Shown: positions 1 through 62,895, counted from the stretch's first letter. The stretch: DNA of 64,000 bases from Cristatella mucedo (GCA_009760855.2 WPIO01000092.1:250001-314000), one strand, 5' to 3'. Notes: generated by a model not told the origin, from the letters alone. Program-made: numbers and translations.

Positions 1-94
1 TGCAGGTCGGAGAGTGATGGTGTAAGATAGCAATTTTATGTGATGCTCACGATAAGCTAGCCTAGCTGCCAAAAACATCTTTTTTTTTCGCAGA

Positions 95-1925
95 CCTGCA
101 AGGAGAATGTTGGACCAATCTAGACAGGATGTCACTGATGAGTGGATACATTTTGCAGTGTCACCTTTATCTAAGCACGATTTTTTCTGCAGTTTCGTTT
201 GGTTGAATGTAGGCAGACTTGACTGTGGAGCTGAAGAGGTCGCGTATAGGAAGGAAATTTGGGAACTGGATGTCCACATTCTACACAGAGCCTATTGGGG
301 AAATGGTGGCTGAGCAGACTGGGCCTGTAGTTTCCAGTTTATGTGTGATGCTACGCTTGCCCTTAATTATTAGTTGTTGCTGTCATTCGTTTTAAGAATG
401 TAGCATGCACTCAGAAATCGAAAATTTCCAAGTAGTCGAGTTGAACTGAAGGATAACGGTGAATCACCTCTGCCCCTCAAGCATGAAAACAGTAATGGTG
501 AGCCACTTCTCAAACTGTAGCCCAATCGACCAGCAACTTTTGATCGGTAGAAACAAATAAGTGGAAAGTATGTTATTGTGCTAAAAAAATATGGTATAAA
601 GCTCATGTACAACTACTTTTTTCAGCACATGCGAATTACCTTAGATGAGATTTAGATTTATTGCATTGCTATGCAATTGTATTGTTATTATCTAAGAAGC
701 AGGACATTTTGGATCAGTGAATATGATCTGTTCTACATATTCCCCGAAGTGGTTGATCACATTTCTGGCATTACACTGCAGTGGTTTAGGTCGTATCTCA
801 GTGGGAGATTTCAGAGTATAGATGACAATTACCACTGGTCATCAGGTGACCCTCTGAAGTATGGGGACCCCCTGAAGTATGGGGTATCCAGGGATATTTC
901 CTAGGTCCTCTTCTGTTCAATCACTCTTCCACTTGTCGATGTAATTGCACATTTCAATCGAGGCTTTCTTTTCTCTGCAGACTATTCACAGTTCTGCCTT
1001 GTTTTAACCCTTCGTAGCCTTATAGCTCCTATACTCTTTCAACTAGCTTGAAGCTTGTACTACCAACATTTGCATTTGAATGGTAACTAACTTGCTTAAA
1101 GTGAATGACACCAAGACCAACCTAATAATAATAATAGTAATAATAATAATAATAATACACTTGATAAAGCGCCTCCAGATAACTCAATCTCTGTGTAGGC
1201 GCTTTACATTTGCTGCTTATTTAAGGCAAAATTGGTGTCACTCGGAAATCCGAAAGTCTCATCCTTACACAGGGTTTAGCTAGTATCCCTCCTACATCTA
1301 CATCTACTATCTAGCCACTGCACAGAATTGGGGTGTCCACATTCACAATGACCCATCGCTAGATGACCTATCAGCTCCATTGTCAAGTCTGCCTACTTTC
1401 ACACGTGTAATATTGGAATGATTGGCATCCTTTGAATACGATTTGACAGCCAAGTTAACCCATTTATGACATCCCGTCTTACAGATCCATCTGCCAGCGT
1501 ACTAAAATGTTGCAAGACTCGGCAGCCAGGCTTGCCTCTGTAAATGTCATTGCTGCCACTTTGCTCCATTTCTCTCCTACTCGCGGTTGCTTCCCATCAA
1601 GCAGCAAATCGACTGCATTGCACTCACACTCTCTTTTATTTCTCTTTGTTCTCCTGCTCTGGCTTATCTTTCTTGGTTACTTAGTCTTCAGATACAACCT
1701 TCGCGCCACTGCTGCTTTGGCTTGGATCGTTTAGCTTTCCCTGTAGCTAACCTAGAATCCTTCAGAGACTGCACTTTCAGTTACTATGCACCTCTGCCGA
1801 CGTGACCTCTAATGCAAAACTAAAAACGCACATGTTTATCACAGCATTTGCTTTGTCCACATCAGGAAGCTATTATGTGATTCTGATTGTTGCATTAGTC
1901 AGCCCGAAGTAATAATAATAAGAAT
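95..1925. mobile_element. Decayed LINE fragments on both strands
   Basis: About 100-280 is antisense RT. 720-1120 is sense RT (GITLQWFRSYLSGRFQSIDD, LLKVNDTKTNL). 1121-1217 is an antisense 3' tail with (AAT)n. 1275-1925 is sense RT C-terminal and 3' sequence. All frames are broken. Confidence 0.65.
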
Positions 1926-1928
1926 AAT

Positions 1929-2090
1929 AATAGCTGATTAAACAGCCTTCGTTGTATAGCGACAGAAGAGCCTTAAAGACTATCACCACCGCTTGCAGCA
2001 GCTATAAAGAATCACCCACTGCATGATTCGAACCCACGACATAGGGACCGAGGTCATGAAAAGCAACCACCTTACCTAGTGTGCCATTAA
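1929..2090 (-). mobile_element. tRNA-derived SINE
   Basis: The reverse complement begins GGCACACTAGGTAAGGTGGT (A-box-like) and has a B box (GTGGGTTCGAATC) and a body GCAAGCGGTGGTGATAG ending ...AATCAGC. One of two sub-types in the window. Confidence 0.7.
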
Positions 2091-2744
2091 GTGAGTAGAA
2101 GGAAACTTGGCTCTCTTAGATAGCAATACAAATAAATTGTCTTTATTACTATTATTACTAATGATATTTATTATTTTTTATTCCAGATGCCAAATCTCTT
2201 ACCCCAGTACTAAATTACAATGCAACTGAAATCTTCTAGGCAGTTCTAACTTTACTTCCAACTTATGTAACAGCACACTAACAAAACAGTTCCACCCTTG
2301 GAATTCGTACTCAACGCTGACCTGGTTTTTTTTACTCTGAGCTTATTTTTGCTTGCTTTGTTAGGGATGCATACTCGTGTTTCATAGCTTACCTTTGCTC
2401 ATAGCTTCGTAATATTGCCTTCAAGGGTGTCAGGATTGTTTAGCGATTGAGTAGCCCATTCACGTATTAATACATTTCAAAGTGGGACTACTGCAATTTA
2501 CTTGTGCATAAGAAATAACACATAAGAAATCCCTGAAGCCACTGAACAGTCTCTTTATTTAGGCAGCAGCACTTATTAAAGAGGCAGCATTTGAAATCAG
2601 TCACCCCATTGCTGAAGGTTTCTTTTTAAGGGACTGAATGTGGTTTACAAAAGTATGTATGATCAGGCTCCTTTCAAGCTAGCTAGCCCGATTCGCTCGT
2701 CTCTAGAGTCTACTCGACTGGCTATTCAGGTCAGCCTTAGCCTG

Positions 2745-2890
2745 GATGTCAGGGGCTCAAACTTCATGACCTTGGTCTTAGGTTCGAGCCCTGCAGTTGT
2801 CAATCATTTTTTGAGTGCTGCATGCTTGGGGATAGCTGCCAATGCTCTTCTGCTGCTATATAAATGAGGTGGTTGGATCAGCCGACCTGT
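2745..2890 (+). mobile_element. tRNA-derived SINE
   Basis: B box TAGGTTCGAGCCCTGCAG, body GGGATAGCTGCCAATGCTCT, end TATAAATGAGGTGGTTGGAT. A reverse partial copy lies nearby at about 2548-2613. Confidence 0.65.
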
Positions 2891-3189
2891 ACTTACTCAA
2901 CTTACTTACCTTCATCATCGACAGGATTTCAAGTTTACATTCACATTGTCTCCTCTGGAGTTTGTGCAAATCGATCCTGCTTTTCCGGACCATACGCTTC
3001 GGTGGCTTAGAAATGAAAGGCCCTTAAGGCTGAGCAAGGTGAGGTAATTATGAGAGAGAAGATTCGTCAGAATGAGAGAAGGCAGCATGCAACAAACTAT
3101 TTTGGTGAAGAGATAATTGAAAATAAAGGGCGTTGCCTGAGCGAGAGGTGTAGATAAAGCCTTACTTGCTAAGCGGAGGCATGTAAAAA

Positions 3190-3430
3190 ATTCTGGCATT
3201 GCAATGCAGTGGTTAGTGCTTCACCATAGTGGAAGAGACCAGAGCATGGATGTCAACGGCCACCGGTCATCCAGTGAGCCTCTGAAGCATTGGATGCCCA
3301 GCGATCTGTCCTTGGGCCTTGTCTATTCGATCTCTCTCCCACGCTGTCGATGTAATTGCCAATCGCAATTGGGGTTTTCTTTCCTGTGAGGATGACACTC
3401 GGCTCTACCTGTACTTGGTCACGAAATGAA
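3190..3430 (+). mobile_element. Decayed LINE RT fragment
   Basis: It contains degraded IAMQWL...SMDVNGHRSSSEPLKHW followed by a ...VLGLVYS...VDVIANRN-like frame and GATGACACTCGGCTCTACCT (the DDTQLY region). Several frameshifts. Confidence 0.65.
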
Positions 3431-6279
3431 ATATGAAAAAAGGACAAATGCTCGGGAGATCAACAACTGAGAAGTGAGGCGGTGAATTCAAAGTATGCTT
3501 CAAAAATGAGCACTCATAGATTTGGCCACGGCTTCGTAGCGGGTTAGTATTTTAGGGTAACAGACCCAGCATTTGGCGGGCCTTGGTCGCTTCGTTGGTT
3601 TCCCTGATTTGCACGTGGTCTAGTCCATTACTGTAATGGTAATGGGTGCTTATGATCTTGCTTGTTATTCTGCCCTTCAACGTTATATACCCGGGGACCA
3701 AGTGCCACATTTGCCTCTGTCGTTGTATGGTCCATCGCTAACATGCTTGCTAATAGGTTTGACAACTAATTGCCCGTGTTGCAAGTAGAATTGCTTGGGT
3801 CACATAGATAGCCTCTGTGTGGATTGCGTGCCAACGCCTGGACCCTTAAATACGGTATATACCGGGCCTAGAGTTGTTTCAACCACTATATGTACAGGGA
3901 GGTTTGTAACAGCTACGATTTTCAATGGGTAGAAACAAAGCACTGCTGCAAGTACTGCTTTGTAATTGCAGGAGAGTAGATAAGAATAAATGGTCTCTTA
4001 GGTATTGTAGAAATAGATGGTATCCGAAGATGCCAAGGGACCATGATTTTCAATGATTTTGAATACGCAAGTCAATTTTGCCCAGCAATTGGTTACTGCA
4101 TGGGTTTTTGTTCACTTTAAGACATGCCTTTTTGCGGATGCATTGAAATTGGATGCCTTGGTGGCTACTGCTTATCTCCATAATTCGTTAAGGGATCTGC
4201 TCTCAGGCTACCGACTGTGGCAATCCTTTCCAGCCGTCCCGAGCTGCTACTTCCATGCTATTCACTACCAGAACTGCCCTCGTGACTCAGCTATGCTTCT
4301 TACTTTCTCTTTGTGTGACATGAAATCTGTTGGGTAGCGAATACATACCGAAAGCCGCTTGGGCTTTGAGTGCGCTATAGAATATTCACCAGCGTAACAC
4401 CAGCTTGTTCTCTGTGGAGTTAAAAGACGGAGATAGAAAACAAAGAGCAGATCGGCTCGTGTGTGTCAATTGTCTCGAATCGCTTTGCTGTGGATTGAGT
4501 TAGTTAAGCATCTTCACTATAGTTACGAATGTGCTGTCTATCTGTTAATGCCAGAGAAGCAGCCATGTCAGGAAGCATCTGTTTGCTTCGAGTTTAGTAC
4601 TCACATAGAAAGCTGTTTTCATAAGTTATTATTTGTCTCACACAGTAGTGAGTCATGCAAATTGGAATGCAATGCTGCTTGGTTAACTTTGTTAGTAATG
4701 GTGCCTTGCTGCTCTCATTGACGTGGACAGTTGGCTGCTTCAGCTCCTGGTGGAAGCCAGCTTAATGTGCCCTAGCTGAAACCTTGGCCGAAGGCCTTGA
4801 AAACACAGGACCGGGGACACAACCGTGGAGCGAGTAATTGCCTTGCATCGGGCAGCAGAGCTAGGGGCCAACCCATCGCGATGGTTGTGCTCGTTGATGA
4901 GGCTGAACATTAACGTGTCCAGCCGAATGAAGGCAGTGAGATGATGCGATATTGAGCTCGAAGCCTGATCAATCGAGCCTTTGATGACGTCGACAGAGAA
5001 GCAAAGCAAATAATCGCCCTGATGCCCCCTTCTTGCTGCTCGTGTAGTGGCATGTAGCCAAAGCAAGTGTCTTCTTTTTGTGCATCTATATTTGGTTTCT
5101 CCTCAGCGTGCCGGCATTGATTGAGCTAGGCACTGCTGGTACCCATCTGCATAAGGGCCCCACACTCCAAGGATGTAGCTGCAGCTGGGCTGCTGTAGTG
5201 AGGCTGGCGCTGCAGCTGCATAGGAGTGAGCAGATGGTGGCTGGAGCTGCAGTGCATAGACCTGCCTTTTCGTGTAGCCATGCTAGTTTTGAGGTCTAGC
5301 AGAAAGTGTCTGCTCGTCTCTGAAAGAGAACAGACTCTTTTTCTGCCTGCCATATTTTACTCACGATTTGTCTGTTGGCCTGCTATATGCCCCTACATTA
5401 TGGTAAGTCGTTCACTGTGACAGTATAGGCAAGAGGGATTTTTTTAGATATGTGCGCGAACCATATCAGGCCGTATTTAGATAGCTGTAGAGCCACTACG
5501 ACGATTACCAGCTCACCTTCATGCCAATGCAATGCTAGCTGCAAAGTATGTGCATTGATTTTCATTAGAACGAGTTATATGCTCTCCTTTTCTTGCTTAT
5601 TTGCTCTTTCAGTCTCTATCTGTTTCTCACTTCATCTATCCCATGCTTGTGTGTATATCTCCGGGCCTGCTGAGTACCTGCTGGCACTGCCTGTTTGTTC
5701 ATCTTGTGGCTTGCTATGTGCTGGCTTTTGGGCTGCCTCTACTCTTTGAGCCCTCATTGTAGGCTAATTGGTTTGCAGCATCTAATTGGCTGCTAGCTCT
5801 GCTCACCCCTACCAAAGAGAGCCAATAAGTAAGACTGGCAAGCTTAGTGCCCTCAAGCCACATCTGGTGTCTTATCCTAGCTGCTGGTCAGCCTGCTTTT
5901 AGTACCCCTCCTCTGCAGTTTACATCACCGATGAAAGGCATTGCAGCTTAGAATAAGGCCAGTGCCGAAGCATAAGTGGTTTATTTATGTACTCAAGTTA
6001 TAAAGCATTTGCCGTCGAGAGCACACAGCAGAGTACTGTAAAAATTAGTAAGTCAAGGAACAGGTTTTTTATCAGCATCGTTAATTAAGCTCGTGAATAC
6101 TACCTAGATGAACTGTCGTTGCTCGAGCACTCACCTTATCTTTGGTGCACCCCCTCTGTGGTGCCTTTTTTGACGTTCAGCTGAACCGGTAGTTTGTTTG
6201 ACATTACATATACCGATTACCATACCCTCTGTACATTATTGCACGGTGCCATTGAAACTTGAGTGACACTCTCTAGGCG
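3431..6279. other. Non-genic stretch apart from a LINE-B scrap
   Basis: Besides 4140-4395 I see no exon, RNA gene or recognisable repeat. The short open frames here (for example 4740-5066 on -) have no recognisable domains. Confidence 0.5.
4140..4395 (+). mobile_element. Second LINE family (B), C-terminal scrap
   Basis: The stretch GACTGTGGCAATCCTTTCC through TCAGCTATGCTTCTTACTTT and GACATGAAATCTGTTGGGTA aligns with the reverse complement of 18008-18235. A shorter copy is at about 7860-7960. Confidence 0.55.
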
Positions 6280-7470
6280 GAATGTCACAAATGCATGGAC
6301 CAGATTGGCTTTGGTCTCCTTGTCTAAGCAGGCCCAAACCTTTGCAGTAGTTCTTAGCTGGAACTAGGCAGACTCGACCAAAGCTGACACGGTCGTCTTG
6401 TGACGGATCACTCTAGAAGAGGACGCCCATATTGCATTCGAACGTTATAGATGTGTTGGCCAAGCCCATTGCCACCCCTAACCATGTTATTCATGTTGTT
6501 TATCAAGCATGACTCCACTCACCACTCGATCGTGTTTCCTTTGCAGCAAATGTTTAGCGCCTAGAAAGATTGAGTTCTCTGAGGGCACTTTATAAAGTGT
6601 ATTATTATTATTATTGTGAGGTTACACTGTCCAGTTTCTGAGTAACTAGGTTATCCCTTAATAAGTTTGTTTTGATTTCATTCTGTTATACATGTGTGTC
6701 ATAAAAATGAAAGGCAAGATTGTGCTTGGCGATTATATCTGCAAGAAGGAACCAGGCACATGGTTCCCCGGGTTTCTCAATACATTAAAGCAGTCGTTCT
6801 TAATCTCCCTAAGGAGATCTTAACCTTCCTATGCTGTGACCCTTTAATTTAATACAGTTCGTCGTGTTGTGGCAACCTTCAACCATAAAATTATTGTGTG
6901 CAAAATTTGGAAATAAGTGCTTTCCGATGGTCTTAGTACTGGACCCCTGTGAAAGGGTCGTTCGAGCCCCCAAAGGGGTTGTGACCCACAGGTTGAGAAC
7001 CACTGCATTAAAGGCACCCAAGATGACCTTTGCCCCTGGACACGAAGGCGCTGAAATCTCCCTCTGAGATCGGACTTTAACCATTGCAGTGCCAATGATG
7101 CCCAGGCGAGATGGGAGGTGCTAAAGAAGGACTAGATTGTCAATTACATCTAGCCAAGAGATTTAATGATACGTCTGCATGCCTGAATATTTCGGTATGC
7201 ACTTGCAGCTGCTCTACCTCTAGCAAGTCAGCATTCCTGAGAAATTAGTTATGCATTCGCAGCAGTTTGGACTCTATGGAGTTATTTTCTCTAAAACCTG
7301 ACTAGAGCTTACTAGCTAGGTTTCAAGTTTTGTTATAAGAGTTCAACTGTCCTGCCACTACACGTTCTAGTGTCTTTGATAAGAACGGCAGTAGGGCGAG
7401 TGGGCACAACTTACTTGCATTCTCCTGGTCTAGAGTTGTTTTCCTAATGAGCGGCCCTAACAGAGTAGGC
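6280..7470. mobile_element. LINE fragments flanking the SPIN-like insertion
   Basis: 6280-6415 is antisense RT. 6440-6620 is a sense 3' UTR with stem-loop and (ATT)n. 6690-6782 and 7014-7145 are antisense RT around the hAT element. 7140-7290 and 7320-7470 are antisense linker/RT start (LSKTLERVVAGQLNSYNKT). Confidence 0.7.
6791..7005 (-). mobile_element. SPIN-like non-autonomous hAT element, copy 1
   Basis: The element is 215 bp, in reverse orientation. The right end reads GGTTGAGAACCACTG and the left end CAGTCGTTCTTAATC, an imperfect inverted repeat. It is flanked by a perfect 8-bp target duplication CATTAAAG (6783-6790 and 7006-7013). The interior contains the stretch with GACCCCTGTGAAAGGGTCGT and the CCGATGGTCTTAG motif. 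Both are hallmarks, from memory, of the SPIN hAT family. It sits inside an antisense LINE fragment. Confidence 0.85.
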
Positions 7471-7477
7471 CAAAAAA

Positions 7478-7673
7478 TGGCCACTAGCTGGTTAGCCCCC
7501 CCCCCCCGAGTCTTAGCTCGAAGGTAAGGTGCTTCACGACATTGGTTGGAGAGGGGTTGAGTCCTTAAGGTTGGAAATCCTTTATGGCCAGCTGCAAGCT
7601 TGCAAGCTTGATGTTGATAGCCATTGAGGCTCTCCTGCTGCTGCATAAGTGAGGTGGTTGAATCAGCTTACCA
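7478..7673 (+). mobile_element. tRNA-derived SINE with a poly-C tract
   Basis: It has the A-box region (AGGTAAGGTGCTTCACGAC), a weak B box (GGGGTTGAGTCC), a body GATAGCCATTGAGGCTCTCC and end ATAAGTGAGGTGGTTGAATC. A run of C precedes it at about 7497-7507. Confidence 0.65.
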
Positions 7674-8169
7674 TTACTTTTACCTTTTTTTAAATATGGC
7701 CTATAGGGCCTAGTAGTCTTCTAAGACTGTGAGGTGAATTCCGAGATGAAGTCTGCAGTGGCATGCTTGAAGATGCACATTTAGGTAGAGCAAGTAACGG
7801 AGGGTGAGTAGTTCAGTGGGGATGCTGTCTCGTGAATGGACTCTCTGATCGTACCTAGTCTTGCCAGAGCCTTATTCAACGCTTGAAAGATCTCTCCACT
7901 TTGTATATGCATCAACTGTGTCATCTGATCTTTGTAACTGAGATGAAATCTGTTCGGCAGTTATTAGATACAGCGTTTTCTCATTGCCAGACTGTGGTGC
8001 ACGCTTGTTGGAAGATCACACTCACAAGATTTTTTCTGTCAGCATCACTTCTGCAATTTTTTTTGTAGTGTAGGCGCACTATTCAAAAACGACTGGTCAT
8101 TAGGTTTACATACTGTCTCCACTGTGAAGTTGGCCCGATACTCAGCTGAAAAATGTCGCAAAAGCCTGG

Positions 8170-8690
8170 GCATTCCTGTAAAGTAACTACGGGTAAACTA
8201 ATTTGCACTTTTGCTGCATCGTCTACATTACTGCAATTCCGTTTGTTCAGGACTCTCTGCCTGTTCTATTAATCGTCTGCAGGTGGTGCACAACTCAGCA
8301 GCTCGTCTGGTCTGTCATCAGTCGGGTAGCTGGCACATTGCACCACTTCTATCTGATCTTCCTTCACTGGCTCCCTATCAATCATAGAATCGATTTCAAA
8401 ATCCTCTGGCCTGCAGATCACTTCACCTGCTTGCACCAACATATTTGATCTCCTGTTGCTCCTCCGGTGAGCTCTCACACAACTCGGTGGTCGGCTTCGA
8501 GTCGTCTTGCCATTCCTAGCTAAATTGGATATTTTGGTGATCGGGTGCTTCACTTAGTTTGCACCGAAAGTCTGGAACTCGCTCCTGTCACCCACCACCT
8601 GCTTTGGCTTTTCACCATTTAAGTCTCTGCTCAAGATGCATCAGTTCAGCTCAGGTTTCTGTTCGCTTATGTGAACTCGGTCTTTTTTGT
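8170..8690 (+). mobile_element. Diverged CR1/L2-type LINE C-terminal fragment
   Basis: Sense sequence reads, across frames, LQVVHNSAARLVCHQSG, HIAPLL, HRIDFKILWPADHFTCLHQH and ESLELAPVTHHLLWLF (cf. VQNSAARLV, RIDFKVL, WNSLP). It is a subfamily distinct from the abundant LINE. Confidence 0.6.
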
Positions 8691-8704
8691 GTCCTTTGCA
8701 CGTG

Positions 8705-8866
8705 GCCCTGGCTCTTAGCCCAAGGTAAAGGTGCTTGCTCTTCACGACCTGGGTCGCGGGTTTGAGTCCTGCAGTGATCGATTCTCTATTGACCAGTGCA
8801 AGCAGTGGTAATAATCGTGAAGGCTTTTCTGCTGGTATATAAATGAGGCTGGTGAATCAGCTTACT
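8705..8866 (+). mobile_element. tRNA-derived SINE
   Basis: A-box region CTTAGCCCAAGGTAAAGGTG, B box GCGGGTTTGAGTCCTG, body and end TATAAATGAGGCTGGTGAAT. One of the better-preserved copies. Confidence 0.75.
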
Positions 8867-8999
8867 CTGTGTGTACATGTGCATGATTCAGTGCTCGTTA
8901 CTCACCAGAGGTTCTATTAACCGGTAGCCGTGAGCTGCTTCTGGTGTGCTTTTAAATGCTTGTTTAAGCATGATACCTTAGTTGTCATTAACTCTCGGT

Positions 9000-9085
9000 T
9001 ATCGCTTCTCTTAAAACGACTTGTAAAGTGACTGGATATAAATTGAGTTCTCTCGAGGTGCTATATAAAAGACCTATTATCATAG
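9000..9085 (+). mobile_element. LINE 3' tail fragment
   Basis: The sequence TAAAGTGACTGGATATAAAT followed by TTGAGTTCTC...GTGCTATATAAAAG is the terminal stem-loop of the LINE in decayed form, ending in a short ATTATC. Confidence 0.5.
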
Positions 9086-9089
9086 TAGT

Positions 9090-12000
9090 GTTCATCATTT
9101 TTTAAATGCAGTATGACTTAGGTTTGCTGCCGTGTGGCTGAGAGCAGAAATTGTTTGCCCCGAATAACTGGTCCATTCATCCATCATTGGCTTGTTGGAT
9201 CAGTGCTCTGCCGATCGTTCCACTGCTCTTAACACAATGCTTAAGAGAGTCTTGGCTCTAAGCAACCAATTTCATGCTCGATCCGAGTGCTTGTGTATTT
9301 TTTGAATTTCAATTGTGTACGTAGCTTCAGTCATCACGTCTATGGTTGGCGACCACAGACGTTTTCTACTGCTCGGCCAAGGTCCTGGTAGATCAGGATA
9401 ACTCCTACACGAGAGGTACGCTGCAGCAATGGTCGACTTATCAGAATAGCTGAATTTGTATGATGGCCCACAGTGGTAGTCAGAAACAAAGCAGCTATTT
9501 TAAAATCCAGAGCAACAGAAAACCGTTTGCCGTGAAACTTATTGCAGGACACATTTTGCTTTGTGGAAATGTGGAAATATCCCACACTTGCTAAAGATGG
9601 ATTAGATTGTCTGCTCTGAGATCAATGTTGCAGGCAAAGTTTTGTTTTGGTGTTTCTTAAGTGGTCACCTGATCTATATAAAGAAAGGCTAGATATCTTA
9701 TCACTGATAGAAATGGGTCATGCATGCTGTCAATTTGTTGGTTGAGGTAGCTCGTGGGCCGTGTCACTCTTCTCTCAGGCTGCGTAGAGTGACTTGGAGA
9801 TGGACTGACTAGTCTGTCAGACTGTCAGGTATTGTATCTTGTCATATTCGGACGGCCATCCGAATATCTCTCACTTGTCCTTATATTGTCATATGTTACC
9901 GTTGATTAGTAGTTGGATTTTGGAAATTGCACTGTAGGTTATTACTGATTTTGTTTGAACTTTCAACCATACTCATGTGGCACCACTTTTCTTAAACCTA
10001 ATTAATGTCTGAGCCATGTGGCAACTAGTTTTATACTGTTTTAAACCTGTTGTGAACAAGACAGTTGAAAGTATATTGGCTAGTCTCATAAGATAGGCAA
10101 GCCGTAAATGTTTCCCTAGAGTCACTGACTGACATCCATATTCTTGTTGTGCAGTGGGTCAAACTGCCAAAACTTGATTCACGCATTTTAATACTGGGTT
10201 ACTGTCAGGGCCGGTTGTCGAGTCACCTGTTCTGAGGAAAGTTGTTCGTGGTATCTCCGTGTTGCCTACCCGGACCGTTCTGGCTGTTAACATCATCTGT
10301 ACAGGCAGGCTTGTTGAACAGTACCAAGAGCAATTCTAGAAATTGTCTAGCATGTTCCATGATAAGAGGGTGATAAGGGGGTGTGCTAAAGACAATTGTG
10401 GGCTTGCCGGTGTACTGCTTGCTACAAATTTGCTAATGGTACCATGTCAGGGTTTTGGTCATCCTATTGTAGCGACATTGGCAACTTCCTGCCACGTTGC
10501 TTGAGCCTAGATCGTTCCATTGATTTTTCTTCGAGTAATGCCTAGATTGCCTGGGCGTTAATTAGTGATCCCATCAGAATACTTCTGTGGTAATCAGCAA
10601 GCTAGCAAGAGAATCTTGTAGCTGCAGCAGCACAAATTAATGACTGCAATAGCCAAAGACTAAGCATCACTTGCGTGTCGTCCATATTTCACAATCTCAA
10701 TTTGATTAATCGCTGAATGGCATACGACTGTGCAAATGCCTCAAATGGCTAAATATTTATTGGCATTGTCGTACAATACTGTGAGTACTGTATAGCAGTA
10801 TCGGCTACTAAAGATCTGCTGTTGTTTTATTGTTAGCACAATGAGCTATCAACTTGCATGTTTGCATATGCATATCATCGTTGGCAACTTTTTTTTAGTC
10901 AAACAGAAACCTAATGACTCTTCATAGTGGTTGATTTAAGTAGGGCCTGTTCACTCGGCTTGGTCGATAGCACTAGATTGGTTTTGTGGTTCGTAGAAAG
11001 ACAAAGCTCGTTGGTGTCTTCCAGCTTATTTATGCTCCATCCGGTCCTAACTCCTTACCCACCCGAGCACTCTCATAGTTGTTACGAGTACTCTTCTAGC
11101 TTTAGTATTAGTGGCGCATAGTAGTTGCTACTGTCTTGTATGGGAGTTTGCTGGTGCTGTGTGCATGCCTAGATCATACCATTTTTGAGCCGGTAAGAAC
11201 TTGCTTTGTGGCCAAGGATGCTGTTGTATAGTCGTGATGTGTGATTGTAAGTGACAAACTCGCTCGTTTACCGTACGAGCAATTAAAAGTGCCAGTAGGA
11301 GAAATGTGTCGACGAACGATTGGGATCTGCATACTGGTTAGGATTGGCTATGGCTAACTTGACCAAGTTATCCATGCAGGCCACCTCGTTGTATTGGATA
11401 ACAATGGTAATTTTCCTAGAAGAAGACTCAGCTCTATAGTAAGTGTGATACTATACAGGTGCTTTATTATTATGATTAGTATTCTGTTGACAGTTAGCGG
11501 AATGTCTAAAGGTCGAACGTGCTAAGATGATACCGAAGGTGAGGTCTATGCAGTAGCGATGTTAACTGTTTGTTGTTAGCTTGAATTTTCAAGGCGGCCG
11601 CTGTACCGATATTTGTGTGACTAGTCAAGACTATAATATATGTTCTCATTCTCTACAGTCTTAGCCGGATATCTGGCTGTTAATGTTAGATAAAAACGGG
11701 TTTTTGAAATGCCATCATTAATGGTGATGCTGATCAAAGGCCTTAGCATTGAATAAAAGGATGATGGCAGACAGAAAGAAAGGGATAGCACAGAAGCCTT
11801 TAGATTAATCGAAGGTGGCTCTCTGCCTTTCTGTCCTCTGCTGCTACGTAAGCATCTCGAGCCTTTTAAAGCGTTTCTGATAGCTGTCACTCCAGAGGCT
11901 AGGCATTTTGGTACGTATGACCAACTCTGTAGCAGGGCTGCACTTATCACATGATTGCCGTGCTAGTTGCCTTGAACTTGCTGCAGCACCAGGCTGTTCC

Positions 12001-12108
12001 AGGTACTGCACAAAGAAGGTTATCCAAATATGTATATGTATTCATCTATAACTCCATGTTACCACACAGACTAAGTGGGTGTTACATTGAGAATTCTCTG
12101 TAGAACTA

Positions 12109-12110
<2 letters not shown>
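9090..12110. other. Three kilobases without a recognised feature
   Basis: No coding exon, repeat family or RNA gene recognised. An N-terminal PMCA exon or promoter could hide here, but I found no PMCA-like peptide with a usable splice site. Confidence 0.4.

Positions 12111-12189
<79 letters not shown>
12111..12189. repeat. (AT)n microsatellite
   Basis: About 39 uninterrupted AT units, 200 bp upstream of the first identified PMCA exon. Confidence 0.98.
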
Positions 12190-12190
<1 letters not shown>

Positions 12191-12397
12191 CATAGTTGAA
12201 ATCTGCTAAGCCTGTGATGAAAGTGGTCTACTGCTAGTTTGCATGTGAAGGCTGCCCCACCTAATTAAAAGTCGGTCGAGTGGCAAACGTAGCATACCCC
12301 TATTAACAATGAATATCGACCTACCCCAAAGTGGCTTCATTCAGATTTGGAGACAAGTTGCAGCATTAATCAATCATATTTTTCACCTATTTTATAG

Positions 12398-46395
<33,998 letters not shown>

Positions 46396-46524
46396 CCCAT
46401 GGCAGCGACTCGTGCACTCGGACGTACGTTTGCAGGAGCTAAGCTACTCACTGTAACTAATCGTTGAACAGACTGGAGTGGTGCGGATAGATTAAGTAGA
46501 TAGTGCTAACGTGCGACACGTGCA

Positions 46525-46530
46525 AATAAA
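46525..46530 (+). terminator. Candidate poly(A) signal for the PMCA long isoform
   Basis: AATAAA lies 130 bp after the R3 stop. Its position supports R3 as a genuine terminal exon. Confidence 0.55.
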
Positions 46531-46754
46531 TGCATGTACATCAGGTTCCGCCGAGGAGCCAGGCTGTAGTTCAACAACATACCCTGCTTGCTTTCCGCGT
46601 ATTGTAAGGTTGTTGTCACCGCTGCATATTGTAACTGACAGTATCTGTTGGACTCTTCTATGTGCGCGTACGGAATGTGCATGTACCGTTTGTGTTTTGA
46701 AAAATTGGTCGGACGACAGCCAGCACATTTCCACATGTAACCTTAGCTATTGTG

Positions 46755-46760
46755 TTTATT
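46755..46760 (-). terminator. Candidate poly(A) signal for UBA1
   Basis: TTTATT on the + strand is AATAAA on the - strand, about 325 bp after the UBA1 stop. It lies 225 bp beyond the PMCA signal on the opposite strand, so the two 3' UTRs approach tail to tail. Confidence 0.45.
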
Positions 46761-46867
46761 TCTGCTGTAATATACGAGGATTAACATAATGCGATGAGCT
46801 TATATAGCAGCATACACAGAAAGCGGAAAACGATGTCAGAGCATGTAGTCCACCATGCCGGGGGCAC

Positions 46868-46985
46868 GCCGTGTGCCGAATGTGCTTTCACCCTCTTCAC
46901 CCTGATTGCAGCAAATTTCAAACAACGAGACCGTACACGTAACGCATGGGGCAGTAGGCCACACTCGGCGACGGCAGCCAACACC
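46868..46985 (-). pseudogene. Degenerate partial duplicate of the UBA1 last exon
   Basis: Seventeen bases (TTTGAAATTTGCTGCAA on the - strand; + 46906-46922) are identical to the functional last exon (+ 47143-47159). Flanking sequence is also alignable, including a TACGTG...CTC/CTT segment upstream and GAA/GGTGA-type sequence downstream. One frame reads SLFEICCNQGEEGES. A one-base shift relative to the functional copy and poor conservation of the VEVPY end suggest a decayed tandem copy. It lies in the UBA1 3' flank, between the stop and the putative poly(A) signal. Confidence 0.55.
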
Positions 46986-47084
46986 CAGGTCCGTAAAAAG
47001 AAGCCTGCCGTTTAACTGACGTCTTTCCCTTGTGTGATTGTGAAGGGCATCGGCATTTCGTGCTGCGCTTCCTGACTCGGTTCT

Positions 47085-62895
<15,811 letters not shown>

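Noticed and set aside
1-12397. N-terminal PMCA exon and promoter
   Set aside because: I searched for a short exon ending in phase 1 with PMCA-like sequence and found no convincing candidate, so none is reported.
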